Positions 1 to 7,965 of a DNA stretch of 64,000 bases are shown here, piece after piece (within the stretch, counting starts at the first letter, position 1; every line of letters begins with the position of its first letter). Origin of the DNA: an uncultured Barnesiella sp. GTDB lineage: Bacteria; Bacteroidota; Bacteroidia; Bacteroidales; Barnesiellaceae. Under the pieces are notes generated by a model, which made no database searches, was not told the origin of the DNA, and worked only from the letters and a program-made list of their open reading frames with translations. The position numbers and the translations under genes are program-made. The DNA is taken from positions 38,383-102,382 of the forward strand of contig CALUFO010000012.1 of NCBI GenBank assembly GCA_944320015.1. The letters are read 5' to 3'.

Positions 1-792
1 CGCCCCCGAACCGGTAGCCCCGTTGCGAATGGGATTGAACCCACCCAAAGCCGTGAACGAGATGCGCTGCCCGCCCGATGCTGCCCGGGTAACCAAGTCG
101 ACCGAGCCGCCAATGGCATCGCCGTCCATATCGGGAGTCAAGGTTTTGTTCACCCGAATGGTCTGTATCATGTCCGACGGGATTAAGTCCATTTGCACCT
201 TACGGTTGTCGCCCTCGGCCGAGGGTATGCGGTTCCCATTGAGCGTCACCGAGTTCAACTCCGAGGCCAAGCCCCTCACAATGATATTGCGCGCCTCGCC
301 TTGGTCGTTCTGCATGGTAATACCCGGAACCCGTTTCAACGCATCGCCGATATTCGAATCGGGGAAACGTCCCACTTGGTCGGCCGAAATGACATTCGTT
401 ACATTGCGGTTGGTCTTCTGCTGGTTGAACGCCTTGGCCTGTCCGCGAGCCTGATCTCCCATGACAACCACTTCGTTCAAGACTTTCGAATCTTCTTGCA
501 AAAGGAACTCCATAACCGAGTTTACCCCTTCTTTCACCGACACCTCTTGATATGCCGTAATATATCCCAAATATGAAACTTCTACCCGGTAATCCCCATC
601 GGGCACATTCAAAAACTCGAAATTCCCGTTCTTGTCCGATACCGTATATCGGTTGAATTTATCCAGCCTCAACACGGCTCCCGGCAACGTGCGCAGCTCG
701 GTTTTTTCTTTTACCGTACCCGATATGAGGCCTGCCGCTTGCAGTGCAATGACTTGCCCCAAAAGTAAAATAAGTAGTACTGTTTTTTTCAT
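1..792 (-). CDS. TonB-dependent receptor, N-terminal part (runs off the window)
   Basis: The first 264 codons of an outer-membrane TonB-dependent receptor are present; the beta-barrel lies beyond position 1. Visible in order are a signal peptide (residues 1-20), a carboxypeptidase-regulatory-like beta-sandwich (about 22-95, with a DGDYRVEVSYLGY stretch) and a plug domain. The plug shows RVPGITMQ, an IIVRGL segment, LNGNRIPS and DAIGGSVDLVTR, which are typical of large substrate receptors. The family imports substrates across the outer membrane using TonB energy; the substrate cannot be read from this part. It lies downstream of the adhesin gene in the same direction, but a hairpin and its own promoter-like -7 box separate the two, so it is probably its own unit. 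Confidence 0.93.
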   Translation of the reverse strand, partial: MKKTVLLILLLGQVIALQAAGLISGTVKEKTELRTLPGAVLRLDKFNRYTVSDKNGNFEFLNVPDGDYRVEVSYLGYITAYQEVSVKEGVNSVMEFLLQEDSKVLNEVVVMGDQARGQAKAFNQQKTNRNVTNVISADQVGRFPDSNIGDALKRVPGITMQNDQGEARNIIVRGLASELNSVTLNGNRIPSAEGDNRKVQMDLIPSDMIQTIRVNKTLTPDMDGDAIGGSVDLVTRAASGGQRISFTALGGFNPIRNGATGSGA

Positions 793-819
793 AGATCTTG
801 TTTATGTAAATTGACGGAG

Positions 820-827
820 CAAAATTA
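820..827 (-). promoter_or_regulatory. Promoter -7 box for the TonB receptor
   Basis: TAATTTTG on the minus strand matches the Bacteroidetes -7 consensus TAnnTTTG, 27 nt before the ATG at 792. No good TTTG is seen at the expected -33 distance, so the call rests on one element. Confidence 0.5.
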
Positions 828-904
828 TCGGAGGCTTGCAACATCTATGTTACAGGGATTTTAAAACCGAGTAACACTTATTAAGCGATTCTCGGGCAGG
901 GATA

Positions 905-952
905 ATACAAAGGAGGGATTTGGCCGAGTGTCGCCAAATCCCTCCTTTGTAT
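905..952 (-). terminator. 20-bp perfect hairpin after the adhesin gene
   Basis: Arms 905-924 and 933-952 are perfectly complementary around an 8-nt loop. It lies 41 nt past the adhesin stop. Neither strand has a strong T-run after it, so it may act as a terminator without a U-tract or as a 3'-end stabiliser. Confidence 0.6.
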
Positions 953-993
953 CACTCCGGTTAATCTCGAACCGAAGTTTTCCGGGGGCTCAT

Positions 994-3900
994 TTAATCG
1001 ACTATTACCTTTATAGCCTTATTCAAAACCCGAACGATATACACGCCCTTGTTCACCGAAATCGTTGTCACTCCGGAGCAAACGTCGTCGTGCAGCAAGA
1101 TACCCGACAAATTGGAAACCGAAACCCGGCTTCCCTCGGCTCCGCGAATTACAATGGCACCGTTCTCGGCATACACCTTGACGCTCTCTATCGAACCTGC
1201 GTCTACACCCGACGTTTCCACCGTACAGGGAGCCGACAATATAGATTCGCCCATATTATAAACTACCGACACGGCATATACATTACTACCCAAGTCAGGA
1301 GTTTCATCGGTAAACTCGGTCGAGGTCACATTGCCCAGCAACTCACCGTTGCGATATACGTTGTAGCTCTCCACGGTCAGGCCTTCGGGCAGAACCGGTT
1401 GCGGTTTATACACAACATTGTCGATACCCAGCAAGAATGAATTTTTCGACACACAACGTATGGCAAAATAGGTAGCGGAGGCCGGCAAATCATAGGTATA
1501 GGTAGCCCATGCGTCGGCGGGAAGAGAAGCGACTTTCTCCAATTGGTTCGTAAAGTCTTCAACCGCATTTCCTGTGGTCGAATAGTAAACCTCTATCGAC
1601 TCGGTATAATCAGCAACGTAGGCCTTCGCTTGGAACGAGATAGTTTGTCCGCCGGCTGCCAGACGCGGCGAGATGAGCCAGTCGTCGTTTTGTCCGAGCG
1701 TAGTCGTTTCAGGATCGGAAGCCCAGCATACAGCCAGTTTGGAGCCATGCGAATCGTCCATCATAAACCGCTCGTCTACACCCAGCCCGGCAATGTGCTC
1801 CGAGTTCATATCGAAAATCATGAAGGCTTGCGGTTTCCCGGCATTGGGCCATGACTTTGATTCTTCGAAAACATAGGTTTCGCCCCCATCGACATCGGCC
1901 ACCGTCCATGCTCCAAAGCCGTCGATTGTAAACGGCTCGTAATCTTCAAAGCCATCGGTTACCTCCTCGATCACCGGCTCGTCGAGCGAAGGAGCCTCCC
2001 ATGCAAGTTTTACCGTCGCACCGTCTTGATGCCCGGTCAATCCGGTCACCACGGGATAAGACGACCCGTTTACATGTGTCGTCACGGCTGTCTCGGTGCG
2101 GTCGTCGCTTCGGTTCTCATCGAGGTCATAGGCTACCGTTCCATAGAACTTCAAATCGGTACCGGCCATATCGATAGAAGGTGTATAGGATAACTCTACA
2201 TTCATAGAAGTTTGAGCGGCCAACCCCTCAACCGATTCCGAGGCAAACACATTGGACTCCTCGTCAATCAAATAAACCGTGAACGGGGAAGCATCGTTCA
2301 CCCCTTCGTTCAAAATCGACACAACATACTTGGCCTCTTCCTTAAAGTCGACCGCTTCGGGGCCTGTGATAGCCGTCGACCGAAGGTTATGACTCGGGAA
2401 GCTACGAATTTCGATATTATCGACATAGGCAAAGTTGAAATCTTCGATACACTCTCCTACCAACGAGATGCGCACATTCTCAGATTTATACTTGGTGAGG
2501 TCTATGTTCACCCGAGTCCATTCTTCGGCCGATTCGACTACTTGCACATCTTGCCAATCGGCATAATCGGCCGAGACTTGGAAGCGCACTTTCACGCCTC
2601 CGGTAGGCATCAGTATCCAAGCGTTGAGCCGGGGGTTATCGATATTCGAAATATCGATCTTAGGACTGTATATCCGTGTGGATGCCCCCACCGCATAGCC
2701 TTGGAAATCGGCGCTTCCACCGTCATTATCTTGGGACTGGTCGGGGCGGGGCGTCCAATCCGAATCATAGCTTTTCCCCGACAGGAGCTCGGTTGTCCAT
2801 GGGCCACGGGTTACTTCCGCACCGGCAAACGACTCGGCATAAGGCGCCGGATAGGAGGGGCCTACCAACTGCGTGTTGGATTGCACCGGTTCCGATTCTC
2901 CCTTTTGGTTTTTGGCCACTACCGAGAAATAGGTCAACACCTGCGGCAACTCGTTATTCAAAGAAGTAAGTTCGTATTGAAGCCCCTGTACATCTTCGGC
3001 AACAGGTTCTGAATCGGCGTCGTAGATGGTATAAACGACCTGCTCGGGATCTACATATCCTCCATATTTCCCGGTCTCGGGAACCGCGCTCCAAGAAAGC
3101 AAGCCCGAGCCTTCGCCTTCATCTACAAACGTTACCGACTGAGGCGCCAGCGGTTCGTCGATACCCACCAATACGGTATCGGTAACCGCCTTGCCTTGGC
3201 CAAACGAGTTGCGGGCGACCACGCTGTAAACATTCAACCCCTCGGCCGCATTGTTGTCTACAAATTGCAGGGCGGCTCCCTTCCCGGGATTCTCGAATGT
3301 CTTAACCGATGTTTCACCCCGTTTCACCTCGATAGCCGTCAACTCGGTCAACTCTTCTCCTATAAGATTTTGAGTCGGCGTCGTAAACTCGACGGTTACA
3401 GACAATGCCCCTTTCTCTCCCGAAGTAAGGGTAAAATCGCTTACCTCGCCCGGAACATTGGTCGACACCGGTTCACCCAGTTTGATATTGTCGACTGTCA
3501 AGTTTCCTTTGTCCGCATCGCTCACCGCATGGAAACCAATATAATACACGCCGTCGGCGTCGGGTCTGATCGAGAAAGTTTCGGTCTTGGGCGAGGTCCT
3601 CGTGTTGGTATAGGTGCGTTCTTCCATAATGACGATATTCATCGCGTCGACCGTTGCGGCGGTGCCCATCTTCACCTCCATTTTCTCCTCGGAGCGCGAG
3701 TTCAACACATAGGTGTCGAACGAGAACACATATTCATATCCTCTTTTGAGTCTCAACGGAGGCGTTATCAACCAGTCATCGGCCGCATTTTGCATATGGT
3801 AGGAATATCGCACCGTACCACTGGAATATGTCCATTTCTTATTGTCATTGTTCACATCGACAACCGTAAACAGCCCCAACGCATTTTTATCTGTAAAATC

Positions 3901-5535
3901 CTGCTCATATGGGGGATTCAACGCATCGCCCACACTCACCGAATTGGAGGTGGCCGCCTCGCCCTCGATGCCATCGTTGTAGGGTGTCACCACATAATAA
4001 TAAAGAGCCAGTTCCTCGGTCGTGAAAGTCTCGGTAAACACGCTGTCGGCATAGTTCGTTGCCACTTCTTGATTGTCGGGCATACGCACTATCTTATACC
4101 GCAAATCGGCTTTATTCATGTAACCTCCGTTTTTCGTGCCGCTCGGCGTATTCCACGAAACCGTATTTACATCGCCCTCCCGAACGACAGTGAGGTTATT
4201 CACAGCCAGCGGGCTATCTTTCCCGATATAAACCGTAATATCACTCACCGGACTATCGCCAACCGAGTTGGTCAAAGTCACTTCCAATATATACATAGCC
4301 GAAGCCGGAACTTCTACCGGGCACGACACATGCGTCCCGGCGGTCGCCGCACCGGTCGCCAACACCGCGCCATTGCCCGAAATCTTATAGGTCACCTCGC
4401 CGGCCAACGGATTTCCATCGTATGTTTCGGCCGGCATATCGAATGACACAGAGCCCGACAGCGAACCATTCTCAAACGTGGCTGACAAATTCTCGGGAGC
4501 GGAAGGCGCCCCATCGGCCGCCTCGGGATCGGGAATATAGGCGCCGACTACTTGATCGCCATAAGGCAACGCCCCTACCAGCACAGCCTCACCTGTGCTC
4601 AAATCGACCGTATAAAGATTGGCCGCCTCGTCTTCTTCATTGGCAAACCAATAGAATGTATCGTCCGACGGATTAATCACGGCCGACTGGGTGTATTTGG
4701 GCGACACCTGTGTATCGTCTATCTCACGGAGCGAGCCCGTTGTTTTATTTATTTCGTAGAGGATTCCTCCATTGTTCTCTTCGTCCGACGTACTGGCCGA
4801 AATTCCATAGAGCTTCCCGTCAGAAGCGCAAGCCATCACTTGCATAGGCTTCTCCAAAAGAGCTATACTGTCTTTCTCCATGCCGTCGAGGTCCCAAGTC
4901 GAAAGAACATAGCACAACTCTTTGGTTTCGTCGTTATAGCCATAGGAACAACAATATACGGTCCCCGAGAGCGGATCTTTCGCACAGCTCACCGCCGCAT
5001 TCCTATAAACAGGGCCTAACGAATATCCCATGCTCTTATAGTCGATTTCCTCTCCTGTAACAGCGTCATAAACCAAATAGCTGCCTGACGCATACCCATA
5101 GTCTACGGTATAGTCATAAACATATAGTTTCCCATCGGAATACATGGCACCCCCGCTCGCCGACAAACGAGGAATGAGGGTCACTGCCTCGCGAACGACC
5201 GGCGCCTTTGCCGAAAAAGAATAGATGCCAAAGGTATTGACATCGCGGTTCTCGTCGTACACGACCACACCGTTCAACTTCAAATTGGAAAGCGAAGGGG
5301 CTGCTTCGATAAAGTTTTTTTTCTGTGCCAAAGGCCGTACCTGTTGAAACCCATTCTCAGAGGAGAGCGACCTTGTCCGAAAATTCTTCGACTTTTCTAA
5401 GAACTGCCGCATCAGTACCGGATCGTTTTTTACCTGCTGTGCCATATCTCTATGAGCTCTCGACGAGTTTTGAGCAAAGGCACCAAACAACAAGCTACCC
5501 AAAAGGGCAGCGAGAATAATTAAACTTTTTTTCAT
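994..5535 (-). CDS. Large secreted multidomain adhesin-like protein with T9SS-like C-terminal fold
   Basis: A 1513-residue exported protein. It has an N-terminal signal peptide (SLIILAALLGSLLFGAFAQ), then a region of propeller-like strands (about 95-335). Several fibronectin-III-like segments follow, with at least three choice-of-anchor-J/cleaved-adhesin-type beta domains (for example around 545-690, 890-1040 and 1220-1370; cues YEQDFTD, DDWLITPPL and VDNIKL). The last 60-70 residues (VKVYAENGAIVIRG ... GVYIVRVLNK) resemble the sorting fold of T9SS cargo, in a variant without the usual PNP motif. The family acts outside the cell in binding or proteolytic complexes. No catalytic domain was recognised. 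Start choice: the only ATG directly before the signal peptide. It is monocistronic, with a hairpin after its stop. Confidence 0.82.
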   Translation of the reverse strand: MKKSLIILAALLGSLLFGAFAQNSSRAHRDMAQQVKNDPVLMRQFLEKSKNFRTRSLSSENGFQQVRPLAQKKNFIEAAPSLSNLKLNGVVVYDENRDVNTFGIYSFSAKAPVVREAVTLIPRLSASGGAMYSDGKLYVYDYTVDYGYASGSYLVYDAVTGEEIDYKSMGYSLGPVYRNAAVSCAKDPLSGTVYCCSYGYNDETKELCYVLSTWDLDGMEKDSIALLEKPMQVMACASDGKLYGISASTSDEENNGGILYEINKTTGSLREIDDTQVSPKYTQSAVINPSDDTFYWFANEEDEAANLYTVDLSTGEAVLVGALPYGDQVVGAYIPDPEAADGAPSAPENLSATFENGSLSGSVSFDMPAETYDGNPLAGEVTYKISGNGAVLATGAATAGTHVSCPVEVPASAMYILEVTLTNSVGDSPVSDITVYIGKDSPLAVNNLTVVREGDVNTVSWNTPSGTKNGGYMNKADLRYKIVRMPDNQEVATNYADSVFTETFTTEELALYYYVVTPYNDGIEGEAATSNSVSVGDALNPPYEQDFTDKNALGLFTVVDVNNDNKKWTYSSGTVRYSYHMQNAADDWLITPPLRLKRGYEYVFSFDTYVLNSRSEEKMEVKMGTAATVDAMNIVIMEERTYTNTRTSPKTETFSIRPDADGVYYIGFHAVSDADKGNLTVDNIKLGEPVSTNVPGEVSDFTLTSGEKGALSVTVEFTTPTQNLIGEELTELTAIEVKRGETSVKTFENPGKGAALQFVDNNAAEGLNVYSVVARNSFGQGKAVTDTVLVGIDEPLAPQSVTFVDEGEGSGLLSWSAVPETGKYGGYVDPEQVVYTIYDADSEPVAEDVQGLQYELTSLNNELPQVLTYFSVVAKNQKGESEPVQSNTQLVGPSYPAPYAESFAGAEVTRGPWTTELLSGKSYDSDWTPRPDQSQDNDGGSADFQGYAVGASTRIYSPKIDISNIDNPRLNAWILMPTGGVKVRFQVSADYADWQDVQVVESAEEWTRVNIDLTKYKSENVRISLVGECIEDFNFAYVDNIEIRSFPSHNLRSTAITGPEAVDFKEEAKYVVSILNEGVNDASPFTVYLIDEESNVFASESVEGLAAQTSMNVELSYTPSIDMAGTDLKFYGTVAYDLDENRSDDRTETAVTTHVNGSSYPVVTGLTGHQDGATVKLAWEAPSLDEPVIEEVTDGFEDYEPFTIDGFGAWTVADVDGGETYVFEESKSWPNAGKPQAFMIFDMNSEHIAGLGVDERFMMDDSHGSKLAVCWASDPETTTLGQNDDWLISPRLAAGGQTISFQAKAYVADYTESIEVYYSTTGNAVEDFTNQLEKVASLPADAWATYTYDLPASATYFAIRCVSKNSFLLGIDNVVYKPQPVLPEGLTVESYNVYRNGELLGNVTSTEFTDETPDLGSNVYAVSVVYNMGESILSAPCTVETSGVDAGSIESVKVYAENGAIVIRGAEGSRVSVSNLSGILLHDDVCSGVTTISVNKGVYIVRVLNKAIKVIVD

Positions 5536-5681
5536 AGCACTTTGTCTGTTTTTACATGTGTGTTATAATATTATATTGTGCAAATAGCCAATGTGACCGT
5601 ATTTTCCCACGCAATTTAGTTCATTTCAATCATTTATCAAAACAAAATATGCACATTATCTTTTATAATATACCAAAAAGC

Positions 5682-5713
5682 CTTTCTCCTAAATAAAATC
5701 ATTTAGAAGAAAG
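5682..5713 (-). terminator. Intrinsic terminator of the DUF6132-Trx-ferredoxin-MarR operon
   Basis: Arms 5682-5694 and 5701-5713 pair over 13 positions on the minus-strand RNA (one G-U) and are followed on that strand by GGCTTTTTGG. It sits 38 nt beyond the MarR stop. Confidence 0.75.
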
Positions 5714-5750
5714 GTAATCCCTTGCTCAATCTATCGGGCGGCGGCCACGG

Positions 5751-6098
5751 TTATACCAGCTTTTTCAAGACCTCGGGTATTTCAACCTCGCAGCATTGAA
5801 GTTGTTCGAGACAACGCTCACCCTCCTTGGTCAGAGAGAAATACATTTGACGCTTATCGTCGGCGCCCAAAATTCGTTGCACAAGGCCTTTCTTCTCGAC
5901 CGACCGTATCACTTTCGAGGCATTGGACTGGGTAAGTCCCAATTGCTTGGCAATATCTCCCGACGAGAGACGAGGCATATTATGAAGGGCGCACAAAAGA
6001 GAACCTTCGTTCAAACACAGTCCGTATCGTTTTTCAAACTGTGTCTCAAACTCGGCAATCGCCCGATAAACGACTCGTATTTTGCAAAACGGTTCCAT
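5751..6098 (-). CDS. MarR-family transcriptional regulator
   Basis: A 115-residue single-domain winged helix-turn-helix protein. The recognition region LSSGDIAKQLGLTQSNASKVIRSVEKKGLV (about 44-73) and the wing with DDKRQMYFSLTKEGE (about 80-94) are typical of MarR. Such proteins bind short palindromes as dimers and repress genes for redox or antimicrobial stress. At 115 residues it is shorter than the usual 140-150, with short dimerisation ends. Four bases separate it from the ferredoxin gene upstream, so the two are cotranscribed. It could autoregulate the operon; that is inference. Confidence 0.85.
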   Translation of the reverse strand: MEPFCKIRVVYRAIAEFETQFEKRYGLCLNEGSLLCALHNMPRLSSGDIAKQLGLTQSNASKVIRSVEKKGLVQRILGADDKRQMYFSLTKEGERCLEQLQCCEVEIPEVLKKLV

Positions 6099-6102
6099 CT
6101 CG

Positions 6103-6288
6103 TCAATTCTCCTGATATATGGCTTTCATTCCGCAGTGGCGCTCACACTTGCCGCACTCGATACATTTTTCCGCATCGATCCTCGGCAGCCCGAAACCTT
6201 CTTGGCTAATGGCCTGCCGGGGACAAAGGGCTATAAGCGGGCAGCGATGGTTCTGCGGACAACGGTTCTTATCTACTACAAGAGGCAT
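6103..6288 (-). CDS. Small ferredoxin-like 4Fe-4S protein
   Basis: A 61-residue protein with seven cysteines: C10, C16 and C22, then a standard C42-x2-C45-x2-C48-x3-C52 cluster motif (KCIECGKCERHCGMKAI). The second half should hold a 4Fe-4S cluster. The first three cysteines are spaced by five residues each, unlike a classic 2x[4Fe-4S] ferredoxin. I start at the ATG at 6288 rather than an upstream codon, because a TACTTTTG -7 box at 6308-6315 lies inside the longer reading frame. It is coupled to the MarR gene. Its electron partner is unknown, possibly the thioredoxin or DUF6132 protein encoded upstream. Confidence 0.82.
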   Translation of the reverse strand: MPLVVDKNRCPQNHRCPLIALCPRQAISQEGFGLPRIDAEKCIECGKCERHCGMKAIYQEN

Positions 6289-6307
6289 AGCGGTGATTTT
6301 TACTTTA

Positions 6308-6315
6308 CAAAAGTA
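6308..6315 (-). promoter_or_regulatory. Internal promoter before ferredoxin-MarR
   Basis: TACTTTTG (TAnnTTTG form) on the minus strand, 20 nt before the ATG at 6288. It suggests ferredoxin-marR can be expressed separately from the thioredoxin genes upstream. The -33 element is unclear. Confidence 0.55.
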
Positions 6316-6398
6316 ACGGTTTCTCTTCAAAAAAAAGAGTGTGTTACCCAACTGTTTTATCGAATTTCTATTTTACCCGACCCATCGTCGCGCTACAC

Positions 6399-6860
6399 TT
6401 ATTTTTTCAGCAAAACCCTGTTGATCGCTTCCTTAAACGCATGCTTGGGCATCGCTCCCGTAGCCATCTGGGGCTTGTCGTTCATGGGAATAAACAATAT
6501 AGAGGGAATGCTGCGAATACCAAACAAGGCGGCCAACTCCTGCTCGTTCTCGGTATTGACTTTGTAGATATAAATCTGCCCGTCATACTCCTCGGCCAGT
6601 TCTTCCAAGATGGGCGCCACCATTTTGCAGGGGCCGCACCACGAAGCGTAAAAATCGATAATCGCAGGCTTGTCGCCCAAGTATTGCCACTCATTGGGAT
6701 TCTTTTCATAATCCACCACTTTTTTCAAAAAATCGGCTTTTGTCAATTCGATTGTCTTCATTTTATTTTCGTTTTTATTGTTATTCATCGCTTTTGTCTC
6801 ACATCCGGCAAATAGTAGCGAAAAGATACTTGCCGCCAGCAACATCGTTCGTCTAATCAT
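6399..6860 (-). CDS. Thioredoxin-family lipoprotein
   Basis: A 153-residue protein with a lipoprotein signal (LLFAGC, acylated Cys20), a short linker rich in Asn and Lys, and a thioredoxin domain with the active site W74-C-G-P-C78. The cis-proline region is RSIPSILFIPM. In the thioredoxin fold the two cysteines reduce or form disulfides. The lipobox places this copy at the membrane, facing the periplasm or held in the envelope. It overlaps the upstream DUF6132 gene by 8 nt, so translation is probably coupled. It resembles the Bacteroides TrxP type involved in periplasmic redox control; that identity is by resemblance only. Confidence 0.88.
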   Translation of the reverse strand: MIRRTMLLAASIFSLLFAGCETKAMNNNKNENKMKTIELTKADFLKKVVDYEKNPNEWQYLGDKPAIIDFYASWCGPCKMVAPILEELAEEYDGQIYIYKVNTENEQELAALFGIRSIPSILFIPMNDKPQMATGAMPKHAFKEAINRVLLKK

Positions 6861-7056
6861 ATTTCTTCTCTTTTTTAAATGAACTCAGCAACAGGCCTCC
6901 TATCGCCGCTCCCCAAACCGTACTACCCCACGGCGAAGCAGCAATCGGGCAACTCCCTGTGGAACAACCCACATATCGCCAATAGAGATATCCCCCGGCA
7001 GCGCCCGCCAAGAGCCCCAATGCCAGCAATCCATATTGTTTCAACCATATTTTCAT
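6853..7056 (-). CDS. DUF6132-family small membrane protein
   Basis: A 67-residue protein with a hydrophobic segment at about 9-28, the motif GGYLYWRYVGCSTGSCPIAASP (21-42, with C31 and C36), a second hydrophobic helix at about 43-58 and a lysine-rich cytosolic tail. I recall this architecture as DUF6132, a Bacteroidetes family often found beside thioredoxins. The C-x4-C pair would face the periplasmic side and could be a redox relay to the coupled thioredoxin (inference). An upstream in-frame TTG at 7155 is rejected because the promoter at 7125-7156 lies over it. An alternative ATG is at 7071. Confidence 0.75.
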   Translation of the reverse strand: MKIWLKQYGLLALGLLAGAAGGYLYWRYVGCSTGSCPIAASPWGSTVWGAAIGGLLLSSFKKEKKYD

Positions 7057-7124
7057 ATTTTCCCTAAGCATTTCTATTATACTATTATTTCTATAAGAAA
7101 TATATTCCATAAGAAATTTACATG

Positions 7125-7156
7125 CAAATGTATCTACTATTTTCCATAAAAACAAA
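7125..7156 (-). promoter_or_regulatory. Promoter of the DUF6132-thioredoxin operon
   Basis: On the minus strand TTTG (7156-7153), 20 nt, then TACATTTG (7132-7125): an exact fit to the Bacteroidetes TTTG-N19-21-TAnnTTTG promoter. It sets the start of the DUF6132 gene at 7056 or 7071. Confidence 0.8.
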
Positions 7157-7289
7157 TTTCCACTGGAAAATATTTAAACAATAACTATCATTAACAATTT
7201 TGAGAATGGCGGAGTTGAAAACTCCAACCAGTCCTTCCGCCCGAGGAGAAGAATTGAAGACCAAGAGGATTTAGCAATCTGTGTATGAA

Positions 7290-7440
7290 GGCATTTTTAA
7301 CTTCTCCCCTGTGTTGCGCCAGCAATATAGGGGAGGAGTTTAAATGTATCCCCTACCACGAGCAGAGAGGGAACTTAAAAAAGAAAAGTTTAAAGTATCT
7401 CCTTGCCGATTGCAGAAAACAAAGGGGAGGGGTGTGAAAA
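7290..7440 (+). repeat. Dispersed hairpin repeat cluster 1
   Basis: This gene-free stretch (7157-7450) holds a copy of the window's dispersed palindrome: arms 7304-7317 and 7322-7335 around loop GCCA. All 14 positions pair as plus-strand RNA, two of them as G-U. Flanks include TTTAAA and a CTGCTCGTGG-type block (read on the minus strand around 7345-7370), both shared with the cluster at 20.4 kb. It lies just past the 3' end of the ParB-like gene. The remaining bases show nothing else. Confidence 0.75.
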
Positions 7441-7450
7441 AAATCGGGTA

Positions 7451-7963
7451 CTACAATTCTTTGGTGAGGCTGAAATCTTTATCGGCAAACAGGTCGGCAA
7501 GCCCCGATATTTGCTTATAGCGCAACAACTCGTCTTTATCCATACCGATATTTTTCAGAATCCAGCTGTCCGACATGCCCGCTTTGGTCAATTCCGACAC
7601 AATCTCGCACATCAATTCGACACAATGCGTGCCTCTTGCCCTATTGTGCCGTATGGTCGAGGCCATGCGGTTCGATATATCTTTGTCGATAACCACGACC
7701 GGCAACAAGCCTTTTTCCCGCTCGTATATGCGCCGGGAGGTTTTCAGCACTTTATATCGGTGAAATCCGTCGACCAGTTCGTATTGGTCGGTCTCGGGCA
7801 GATAATAGCACACACAAGGCATCGTATATCCGTCCTCCCAAATAGAGAGTTCGAGCAGTTTCATTTCGGGGGGAGCGACCACATTGGGATTATAGGTATT
7901 GGCGACCACTTTCTCAACAGGGACAGCCTGTACTTTATAGACGGGACTTTTATATTCTTCCAT
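7451..7963 (-). CDS. ibrB: IbrB-like ParB/sulfiredoxin-fold protein
   Basis: A 170-residue protein with an N-terminal ParB-like fold (about 10-105). The signature is D65-G-F-H-R69 in ELVDGFHRYK, the equivalent of the nucleotide-binding GERR/DGHHR loop in ParB, SerK and sulfiredoxin relatives; a helical tail follows (115-170). This fold binds or hydrolyses nucleotides in several families. Its gene starts 2 nt after the stop of the PAPS-reductase-like gene, the same pairing as ibrA-ibrB of E. coli, where the two are described as regulators of immunoglobulin-binding proteins. The function here is unknown; DNA or nucleotide chemistry with IbrA is inference. Confidence 0.8.
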   Translation of the reverse strand: MEEYKSPVYKVQAVPVEKVVANTYNPNVVAPPEMKLLELSIWEDGYTMPCVCYYLPETDQYELVDGFHRYKVLKTSRRIYEREKGLLPVVVIDKDISNRMASTIRHNRARGTHCVELMCEIVSELTKAGMSDSWILKNIGMDKDELLRYKQISGLADLFADKDFSLTKEL

Positions 7964-7965
7964 TT

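Noticed and set aside
3196..4446. A 416-codon open frame on the plus strand inside the adhesin gene
   Set aside because: Antisense shadow; the minus-strand frame has a signal peptide, repeats and a C-terminal fold, while this one has none.
7057..7155. Upstream start of the DUF6132 gene
   Set aside because: The codon is TTG and a full promoter lies across this stretch.
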